Below, piece by piece: positions 1 to 5,096 of a stretch of DNA of 11,414 bases (within the stretch, counting starts at the first letter, position 1; each line of letters opens with the position of its first letter). The stretch covers positions 1-11,414 of the forward strand of contig JAAXUL010000168.1 in assembly GCA_013336035.1 (NCBI GenBank), in the 5' to 3' direction. The position numbers were made by a program, and so were the translations under genes. The DNA comes from Chloroflexales bacterium. Its GTDB lineage: Bacteria; Chloroflexota; Chloroflexia; Chloroflexales; Chloroflexaceae. The notes below the pieces were generated by a model that saw only the letters and a list, made by a program, of their open reading frames with translations, did no database searches and was not told the origin of the DNA.

Positions 1-210
1 CACAAATATGACATATCCACGCGCATCAGTTGGTAAGGTACGGCGGGGTGGGCGAAAAAAGACGGAGCAGGCCGAAGCGCTGCGCCGTAGTGCACACCCT
101 GGGTTATCCGGGAGCACCCCTGGGGGGCGTCCTCCTCACGAGGGCGGAGTATACCGCGGGCCGCCCCATCTGTCAAGCACCATTGCGGGCCTATATCTTC
201 ACCCACATAA
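1..210. other. left-edge intergenic stretch, no gene recognised
   Basis: No reading frame here looks like a real protein: the short frames are rich in Arg, Gly and Pro, lack a ribosome binding site and run into the rho promoter. Two small structures are visible. One is an 11-bp inverted repeat, ATATG-a-CATAT, at 6-16. The other is a 6-bp stem, GGGCGG at 142-147 with CCGCCC at 161-166 and a 13-nt loop, without a T-run after it. The stem might end transcription of a gene beyond the left edge, but this is weak. No tRNA or other structured RNA was recognised. Confidence 0.5.
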
Positions 211-239
211 TTGCAGCAGCTTGACATTTATGCTATACT
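211..239 (+). promoter_or_regulatory. sigma70-type promoter for rho (extended -10)
   Basis: The -35 element TTGCAG (211-216) is separated by exactly 17 nt from the -10 element TATACT (234-239). The -10 is preceded by TGC (231-233), giving an extended -10. Transcription would start near 246, leaving a leader of about 350 nt before the rho start codon. The perfect TTGACA at 221-226 lies only 7 nt from the same -10, so it cannot be its -35. The local AT content is clearly higher than in the surrounding sequence. Confidence 0.65.
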
Positions 240-245
240 GGCGCC

Positions 246-599
246 AGCAAACAGGCCGCAAGTGTGAATAGACCCTCTTCAAGGTTGAGCCGGCGTCTCG
301 CCTGGCAAACGGCCAATACTCCCCAAGTACCGATTCCCTTTCAGTCCCTGGCGTAGCGAACCGCCCGCTGGTGCGTGTGTCGCGCGAGTGACGACCGCCT
401 CCGGTTCTTCACCGGAAACTCCAGCGTACCCCGGGGCATACTGCCCCCGCGTATTCAGAGCATGCCCGCGCAGCACGGCGCTTCCCCACGCCGCGCAGCC
501 TCCTCGAAACCGACCGCGCCCAGGCGGTGCCCCCCCTGGGTACGACCGTTGTACGGTACACCACCCATGCATGTGACCACCCCTAAGGAGAGCACTGTC
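246..599 (+). promoter_or_regulatory. long structured 5' leader of rho
   Basis: About 350 nt of leader separate the probable start point from the rho start codon. Clear hairpins are TCCGGT/ACCGGA (400-405 with 411-416, 5-nt loop), GGGGC/GCCCC (433-437 with 443-447, 5-nt loop), CCCAGG/CCTGGG (519-524 with 535-540, 10-nt loop) and a short ACCGT/ACGGT stem (545-549 with 553-557). The sense strand is C-rich: by hand count about 100 C to 65 G over 301-540. In other bacteria rho is autoregulated by Rho-dependent termination in its own leader, which needs C-rich, G-poor RNA. That this leader works so is inference. The genes here also have more C than G, so the skew alone is not decisive. Confidence 0.45.
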
Positions 600-1847
600 G
601 TGAACGTCGCCGAGTTAGAGTCGAAGACTCTTAGCGACCTGCGCGAGATGGCCCGCAAACTTGATATTACTGGCTACAGCGGGCTTAAGAAGCAGGATCT
701 CATCTTCAAGCTGCTCCAGGCTCAGTCCGAAGAGCAGGGCAACACCTTCAGCGACGGCATCCTCGACATCGTCTCGGACGGCTTTGGCTTCCTACGGGGC
801 GAGCGCATGCTGCCTGGCGCCGATGACGTCTACGTCTCTCAGTCGCAGATACGCCGCTTCGGCCTGCGCACCGGTGATCGGATCTGGGGCCAGATCCGCC
901 CCCCCAAGGAGAGCGAGCGCTTCTACTCGCTGCTACGCGTCGAGCTTATCAACGGTGTCGACCCCGAGACGGCCCGCAAGCGCCCCTCATTCGACCAGCT
1001 CACCCCAATCTTCCCGAACCAGCAGGTCAAGCTCGAGACCGAGCCCAATCTGCTCCACACCCGCCTCGTCGACCTGATCGCCCCGATCGGGCGCGGCCAG
1101 CGCGGCCTGATCGTCTCGCCCCCCAAGGCCGGTAAGACGATGCTGCTCAAGGCGATCGCTAACGGCATCTCGAGCAACCACCCCGACTGCCACCTCATGG
1201 TCCTGCTCATCGGCGAGCGCCCCGAGGAGGTGACCGACATGAAGCGCTCGGTCAAGGGTGACGTGATCGCCTCGACCTTCGACGAGCCCGTCGAGGACCA
1301 CACCAAGGTCTCTGAGATGACCCTCGAGCGCGCCAAGCGCCTCGTCGAGGGCGGCCAGGACGTGGTGATCCTCATGGACTCGATCACCCGCCTCGCCCGC
1401 GCCTACAACCTCGATATGCCCCCCAGCGGCCGCACCCTCTCGGGCGGCATCGACCCCGTGGCCCTCTACCCGCCCAAGCGCTTCTTCGGCGCCGCGCGCA
1501 ATATCGAGGGCGGCGGCTCGCTCACGATTATCGCCACCTGCCTCGTTGACACCGGCTCGCGCATGGATGATGTGATCTACGAGGAGTTCAAGGGCACCGG
1601 CAACATGGAGCTGCACCTCGACCGCAAGCTGGCCGAGAAGCGCATCTTCCCCGCCCTCGACATCCAGCGCTCGAGCACCCGCCGCGAGGAGCTGCTGCTC
1701 GCCCCTGATGCCCTGCGCTCGGTCTGGACGCTGCGGCGCATGGTCAGCATGCTCGGCGACAACGAGGGCACCGAGCTTATGCTTACCCGTATGTCCAAGA
1801 CCAAGACTAACGTCGAGTTCCTCGCCACCCTCAGCAAGGGCGGGTAA
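600..1847 (+). CDS. rho: transcription termination factor Rho
   Basis: Rho is the hexameric RNA-dependent ATPase that loads on C-rich nascent RNA and dislodges RNA polymerase. The predicted protein has 415 residues, close to the 419 of E. coli Rho. An N-terminal SAP-like helical domain (about 1-45) is followed by a cold-shock-like RNA-binding domain with GFGFLR at 61-66. The RecA-like motor carries the P-loop SPPKAGKT (K179, T180), Walker B ILMD (D260), the SGRTLSGG segment expected for the RNA-contacting Q-loop, and the KGTGN and SSTRREE motifs of the ATPase core. The GTG at 600 is chosen because TAAGGAG (584-590) lies 9 nt upstream and the protein then begins with the typical N-terminus (VNVAELESKTL). 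The frame stays open upstream to 375, but that part is unlike Rho and lies in the leader. No insertion or damage is visible. It appears to be transcribed alone. Confidence 0.97.
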   Translation: MNVAELESKTLSDLREMARKLDITGYSGLKKQDLIFKLLQAQSEEQGNTFSDGILDIVSDGFGFLRGERMLPGADDVYVSQSQIRRFGLRTGDRIWGQIRPPKESERFYSLLRVELINGVDPETARKRPSFDQLTPIFPNQQVKLETEPNLLHTRLVDLIAPIGRGQRGLIVSPPKAGKTMLLKAIANGISSNHPDCHLMVLLIGERPEEVTDMKRSVKGDVIASTFDEPVEDHTKVSEMTLERAKRLVEGGQDVVILMDSITRLARAYNLDMPPSGRTLSGGIDPVALYPPKRFFGAARNIEGGGSLTIIATCLVDTGSRMDDVIYEEFKGTGNMELHLDRKLAEKRIFPALDIQRSSTRREELLLAPDALRSVWTLRRMVSMLGDNEGTELMLTRMSKTKTNVEFLATLSKGG

Positions 1848-1860
1848 CCCGTCTGATAGC

Positions 1861-1913
1861 CAAGAGCCGACTGTCAGGGCCACAGCGCCACCGCGCCTCG
1901 TGGCTCTTGCTTT
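1861..1913 (+). terminator. probable terminator hairpin after rho
   Basis: CAAGAGCC (1861-1868) pairs perfectly with GGCTCTTG (1902-1909). The 8-bp stem begins 13 nt after the rho stop codon and is followed by CTTT. The loop is long (33 nt) and could hold further structure, and the T-run is short, so it is a weak intrinsic terminator at best. The position right after the stop supports the call. Confidence 0.5.
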
Positions 1914-1968
1914 GCCTGAGGCCTGGCCAGCTGAAACATCATGCCCCTGGCGGGCGTATCACAACCGA

Positions 1969-1998
1969 GCGGGAGTTTCGCCCGCCGCGTAGCGCGGG
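1969..1998 (+). promoter_or_regulatory. competing hairpins in the leader of the AIM24-type gene
   Basis: CCCGC at 1981-1985 can pair with GCGGG at 1969-1973 (7-nt loop) or with GCGGG at 1994-1998 (8-nt loop), so the two stems exclude each other. A third local option is CCGCG/CGCGG (1985-1989 with 1993-1997). The downstream stem ends only 6 nt before the AGGAG ribosome binding site. This may be chance in GC-rich DNA. No convincing promoter was found between rho and this gene. Confidence 0.25.
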
Positions 1999-2017
1999 AC
2001 ACAGAGGAGAGCCTACA

Positions 2018-2962
2018 ATGCGATGCACTACCTGTGATGCCGACCTTGCCCCTGGCGCCCGTTTCTGCACGAGTTGCGGCACGCCCGTCAGCGCCATGGC
2101 CGCCGCACCCACCGCCCCTGGCGCCCCCTCGCAGAACATGGCCGATGTCTACGATAACCGCCCCGGCGAGCGCATCGACCTGCCCGAGCCCGCTGTCGTC
2201 GGCTCTGGCCAGGGCGCCAGCGGCCTGCGCTACAAGATCCTCGGCACCACCATGCAGGCCCTCGCCCTCGAGCTGCCTCAGGGCCAGAGCGTCTTCTCTG
2301 AGCGCGGCGGCATGAGCTGGATGAGCGCCAACGTCAATATGCAGACCAACATGGAGGGCGGCCTGGGCGGCGCCTTCAAGCGCATGTTCTCGGGCGAGTC
2401 GATCTTCATGGTCAGCTTCACCTCGAACGGCGGCACCGCGGTGCTCGGCTTCTCGGCCGAGCTGCCCGGCAAGATCGTGCCCCTCAACCTCGGCCCCGGC
2501 CAGCAGATGATCTGCCAGAAGGACGCCTTCATGGTCGCCGAGCGCAGCGTGCAGCTCGACATCCACTTCCGGCGCAAGCTGGGCGCGGGCTTCTTTGGCG
2601 GCGAGGGCTTCATCATGCAGCGCCTCAGCGGCCCGGGCCTCGCCTTCGTCGAGCTCGACGGCGAGATCGTCGAGTACACGCTCGAGGCCGGCCAGGTGCT
2701 CAAGGTGGACACCGGCCACGTGGCCATGTACGAGCCGACCGTCCAGATGGACGTCGAGATGGTGCGCGGCTTCAAGAACATCCTCTTCGGCGGCGAGGGC
2801 CTTTTCCTCACCACCCTGCGCGGCCCGGGGCGGATCTGGCTCCAGACAATGCCGGCCATGAACCTGGCCAAAAAGCTCGCCCAGTACATGCCCGCCTCGA
2901 GCAGCAGCGGCAGCAGCAGCGGCGGCATGAACATCAATCTCGGCAACCTGTTCAGCGAGTGA
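2018..2962 (+). CDS. zinc-ribbon AIM24/TIGR00266 family protein
   Basis: The 314-residue protein starts with a zinc ribbon, two CxxC pairs at C3/C6 and C17/C20, followed by an Ala/Pro-rich linker to about residue 40. The rest is an AIM24-type beta-rich domain. Its hallmark repeated GGEG...GPG pattern is visible twice: GFFGGEGFIMQRLSGPG, then LFGGEGLFLTTLRGPG followed by IWLQTMP. The C-terminus is a Ser/Gly-rich tail (ASSSSGSSSGG) ending in NINLGNLFSE. Mitochondrial AIM24 is linked to inner-membrane organisation, but the bacterial proteins have no settled biochemical role. There is no signal peptide or membrane segment, so it is probably cytoplasmic or peripheral. ATG 2018 is chosen because AGGAG (2005-2009) sits 8 nt upstream and the zinc ribbon begins at once. 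The family assignment is firm, the function unknown. Confidence 0.9.
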   Translation: MRCTTCDADLAPGARFCTSCGTPVSAMAAAPTAPGAPSQNMADVYDNRPGERIDLPEPAVVGSGQGASGLRYKILGTTMQALALELPQGQSVFSERGGMSWMSANVNMQTNMEGGLGGAFKRMFSGESIFMVSFTSNGGTAVLGFSAELPGKIVPLNLGPGQQMICQKDAFMVAERSVQLDIHFRRKLGAGFFGGEGFIMQRLSGPGLAFVELDGEIVEYTLEAGQVLKVDTGHVAMYEPTVQMDVEMVRGFKNILFGGEGLFLTTLRGPGRIWLQTMPAMNLAKKLAQYMPASSSSGSSSGGMNINLGNLFSE

Positions 2963-2984
2963 GACCCACGGCAGGAATCAGAAG

Positions 2985-3009
2985 GGGCCAGGGGAGACAC
3001 CCCTGGCCC
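2985..3009. terminator. hairpin between convergent genes, likely bidirectional terminator
   Basis: GGGCCAGGGG (2985-2994) and CCCCTGGCCC (3000-3009) form a perfect 10-bp stem with a 5-nt loop (AGACA). It lies between the stop codons of the AIM24-type gene (2962) and the Roadblock gene (3040, opposite strand). Neither side has a T-run, so it may act as a pause site or RNA 3'-end protector rather than a classical intrinsic terminator. Confidence 0.55.
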
Positions 3010-3039
3010 GCTTGATCCTCGTCGCGCCCCACAGGCGGG

Positions 3040-3408
3040 TCAGACGAGGTTGATCAGCTCGTTGGCGGTGCGGCGCATATCAAGGAAGACAAGACCAAGC
3101 TTGGCGCGGCTCTGGGCGAGAGCGGTGAGCACGGCCTCCTCGCCGATAGCCATCAGGATGACATAGCCATCCTCGCCACGGACGAACACCTGGTCGAGCT
3201 GGCCACGGCGCAGCTCGTTGGCGATCCGCTCGCCGAGCGAGAGCATAGCGGCGCTCATCGCCGAGACGCGGTCCTCCTCGACGTCAGCGGGCAGCGCCGA
3301 AGCCATGATGAGGCCATCAACACTCACGACGGCCGACGCCTCGATGTCGGGCGTGTTCATGGACAGGGCCTTCAGATGCCGCACCATCTCTTCGGTTCTG
3401 CTTGCCAT
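3040..3408 (-). CDS. Roadblock/LC7 domain protein (MglB-like)
   Basis: A single-domain protein of 122 residues, the usual size of bacterial Roadblock/LC7 proteins. It begins with a helix (TEEMVRHLKAL), then ASAVVSVDGLIMASALP, the characteristic strand-turn-strand in which the protein addresses 'self' with a DG turn. The central helix (AMSAAMLSLGERIANEL) and the strands VFVRGEDGYVILMAIG complete the fold. Family members bind small Ras-like GTPases; MglB is the GTPase-activating protein of MglA and sets cell polarity. No MglA-like GTPase is encoded in this window, so any partner must be elsewhere. The ATG at 3408 has a near-perfect AAGGAGG about 6 nt upstream on its strand. It faces the AIM24-type gene and has its own upstream promoters. 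Confidence 0.9.
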   Translation of the reverse strand: MASRTEEMVRHLKALSMNTPDIEASAVVSVDGLIMASALPADVEEDRVSAMSAAMLSLGERIANELRRGQLDQVFVRGEDGYVILMAIGEEAVLTALAQSRAKLGLVFLDMRRTANELINLV

Positions 3409-3511
3409 TCATATCCTCCTTGGGCCGTCAGCCAGTTGTGGGGCAGAGGCAAGAGTGCGCCGGCCTATACCAGCGGAGAGCACGGGCCGCGAGTGACGGC
3501 CGTACTGGCCT

Positions 3512-3540
3512 ATTCTACTACATCTTGGCACAGCGGGCAA
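3512..3540 (-). promoter_or_regulatory. candidate proximal promoter of the Roadblock gene
   Basis: Read on the minus strand, TTGCCC (3535-3540) and TAGAAT (3512-3517) are separated by 17 nt. Transcription would start near 3505, about 95 nt before the start codon at 3408. The spacing is ideal, the -10 matches consensus at five of six positions and the -35 at four of six. Confidence 0.5.
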
Positions 3541-3613
3541 CTAGTTTACTTCGTGCTAATGGGGTGTATGGGCCCCGGGCCTGCATGAAGTGTAATGACT
3601 AGGCACTATCGTA

Positions 3614-3622
3614 ATTATAGCA
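3614..3622 (-). promoter_or_regulatory. candidate distal extended -10 promoter of the Roadblock gene
   Basis: On the minus strand the sequence TGCTATAAT (3622 down to 3614) is a perfect extended -10. No good -35 lies 17 nt upstream, which extended -10 promoters can tolerate. Transcription would begin near 3607 and give a leader of about 200 nt. It lies just below the end of the solute-binding protein gene, so it would restart transcription after that gene's hairpin. Confidence 0.45.
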
Positions 3623-3643
3623 TTTTGCTGTTACCACTGGTGC

Positions 3644-3677
3644 GGCCGCCGGGGGGCGATTGGCCTGATCGGCGGCC
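3644..3677 (-). terminator. hairpin directly after the lipoprotein gene
   Basis: GGCCGCCG (3644-3651) and CGGCGGCC (3670-3677) form an 8-bp perfect stem with an 18-nt loop. The stem abuts the stop codon of the minus-strand gene (3678-3680). No T-run follows on the minus strand, so intrinsic termination is uncertain. Confidence 0.4.
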
Positions 3678-4988
3678 CTACGGACTCTGGAGGCGGGCCC
3701 GCAGCGAGGCGTCGGCGCCGTCGACGGCCTGGGCCGGGGTGAGCAGGCGGCGCAGCACGCTGCCCTGCATATCGGCCAGCACCGACCAGACCACCTCGTT
3801 GGCCGCGCGGCTGTTGGGCATCGGCTGGCCAGCCTCGGCCTGAGCCCTGAAGGCCGCGGCGGCCTCGCGCAGCGCCGGCGGCACGGCTGGGTCCTCCTCG
3901 CGCAGATCCAGGCTCATCAGCACGGGCTGATACCCGGCGCGCAGCAACTCGCGCTGGGCGGCCTCGGCCAACATATAGCGGGTGAAAGCCGTGGCCGCGG
4001 CGCGCTCGGCGGCATCGCCGAGGCGGGCGTTCAGCACCAGCACGTCGCTCTGCACATAGGGCCGCGGCGCCTCGTTTGCGCCGGAGAGCCGGGGGAGCGG
4101 CGCGACGCCCAGGCTGCCCGGCCAGATCGCGCTGTAGCTCGCCGCCGCGTGGGCCCAGTCGATCGTCATCAGCGCCCGCTGGGTGTTCAGGGCGTTGTCT
4201 ACCGCAACCCCATCCACGCTGGCCAGGATCTCGGGGTCCTCGCGCAGACTGAGCAGCCAGGTGAGCCAGGCCTCGGCGCCGGCGCGCCCATCGACGCCGA
4301 GCACCACCTGGCCCTGCTCGTCGAAGATCCGCCCGCCGAAGGCATACATGTAGCCGATAGTGCGGTCGAGGCTCAGGGTATAGGCCAGCCCCCAGTAGGG
4401 CGGGGCGCTGTCGACGTTGGCAATGTCGCGAGCGACCTGGAGCATCGTGTCGGTATCGGCGGGCGGGTCGCCCGTAAAGTTGGCCTTATTGTAGAAGAGG
4501 GCCAGGGTGTCGAAGGTGATCGGGATACCATAGAGGGTCGCGCCCGCCGCGCCGTCTACCTGGGCGGCGCCGACGGCGGCCGGCAGCAGGCGCGCCAGCT
4601 CGCTCGACGGCAGCAGGTCGTCGGCCGGCAGCAGGGCCCCGTCATCCACCAGGCCGCCCAGAGTATGGCTGGGCACGATCGCCAGGTGCGGCCCCACGCC
4701 CTCGGCCATGGCATCGACCATGTCGGCGCGCAGCCGCGCGGCCGGGCGCATCTGGGACACGATCTGGATACTGGGGTTCGCCCGGTTGAAGCGCTCGAGC
4801 AGCCCGGCCAGGGCCCGGCTCTGGGCGTAGGGCCAGGCGTGCCAGAGCAGCAGGACGGTACGTGCGCTGGGGGCGGCCGCGGGCGCCGCCGTGGGCGTGG
4901 GGCCCACAGCAGCGCCGCCGCAGCCGGCAAGGGTCAGGAGCACGAGCAAGGTGACCAGAATCCACCTGATTTGCCGAGGGAACGTCAC
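3678..4988 (-). CDS. ABC-type sugar solute-binding lipoprotein (family 1)
   Basis: A 436-residue extracellular solute-binding protein of the MalE-like family 1 type. The N-terminus is a lipoprotein signal: basic start (FPRQIR), hydrophobic stretch, and lipobox LAGC with the lipidated cysteine at C23, then an Ala/Pro/Thr-rich tether to about residue 42. Family features are TVLLLWHAWP, LLERFNRANPSIQIV, YGIPITFDTLALFYNKANF and the C-terminal FTRYMLAEAAQRELL. It would sit outside the cytoplasmic membrane and deliver a sugar or oligosaccharide to an ABC permease. The ligand cannot be read from the sequence. No permease or ATPase gene is adjacent in the window, so it is an orphan here. The start is GTG with AAGGAG (4995-5000) 6 nt upstream. 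It is divergent from the CHAT gene and has its own strong promoter. Confidence 0.88.
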   Translation of the reverse strand: MTFPRQIRWILVTLLVLLTLAGCGGAAVGPTPTAAPAAAPSARTVLLLWHAWPYAQSRALAGLLERFNRANPSIQIVSQMRPAARLRADMVDAMAEGVGPHLAIVPSHTLGGLVDDGALLPADDLLPSSELARLLPAAVGAAQVDGAAGATLYGIPITFDTLALFYNKANFTGDPPADTDTMLQVARDIANVDSAPPYWGLAYTLSLDRTIGYMYAFGGRIFDEQGQVVLGVDGRAGAEAWLTWLLSLREDPEILASVDGVAVDNALNTQRALMTIDWAHAAASYSAIWPGSLGVAPLPRLSGANEAPRPYVQSDVLVLNARLGDAAERAAATAFTRYMLAEAAQRELLRAGYQPVLMSLDLREEDPAVPPALREAAAAFRAQAEAGQPMPNSRAANEVVWSVLADMQGSVLRRLLTPAQAVDGADASLRARLQSP

Positions 4989-5001
4989 CGCCCGCTCCTT
5001 A

Positions 5002-5030
5002 TTGCAGGTAGTCGCCCGCGATTATAGCAT
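5002..5030 (+). promoter_or_regulatory. possible promoter of the CHAT-NACHT gene
   Basis: TTGCAG (5002-5007, the same -35 hexamer as at rho) lies 17 nt from TAGCAT (5025-5030) on the plus strand. It overlaps the minus-strand -10 of the lipoprotein gene. A second, weaker possibility is TACTAT or TATACA near 5059-5067, which would start transcription close to 5073. Both are imperfect, so the real promoter is undecided. Confidence 0.3.
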
Positions 5031-5050
5031 AGCGCTTCCGTGAGCGGCAA
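5021..5050 (-). promoter_or_regulatory. strong extended -10 promoter of the lipoprotein gene
   Basis: On the minus strand, TTGCCG (5045-5050) is followed after 18 nt by a perfect TATAAT (5021-5026) preceded by TGC, an extended -10. Transcription would start near 5014, giving a leader of about 25 nt that holds the AAGGAG ribosome binding site. This is the best-matching promoter in the window. Confidence 0.65.
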
Positions 5051-5096
5051 GGACGCGGTACTATACAACTTAACATCCGCCCACCGAGAGGCTACG

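Noticed and set aside
221..239. Consensus TTGACA next to TATACT taken as one promoter
   Set aside because: Only 7 nt separate them, far too short. TTGCAG at 211-216 has the correct 17-nt spacing to the same -10.
8..271. 87-residue open frame at the left edge
   Set aside because: Low-complexity, no ribosome binding site, and it overlaps the rho promoter.
375..599. In-frame 75-codon N-terminal extension of Rho, including an ATG at 567
   Set aside because: The extension is Pro/Arg-rich and unlike Rho, has no ribosome binding site at its starts and lies in the probable leader. GTG 600 has TAAGGAG at good spacing and gives the family's usual start.
2899..2925. AGC-rich run in the AIM24-type gene as a microsatellite
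   Set aside because: It is interrupted by GGC and simply encodes the Ser/Gly tail; too short and imperfect to suggest phase variation.
3570..3581. GGGCCC/CCCGGG palindromic cluster as an operator or terminator
   Set aside because: Very short overlapping GC palindromes without loop or T-run; expected by chance in this sequence.
5040..5096. GTG at 5040 as start of the CHAT gene
   Set aside because: No ribosome binding site precedes it and it falls within the divergent promoter region. ATG 5097 has GAGAGG upstream and starts directly before the conserved N-terminal segment.
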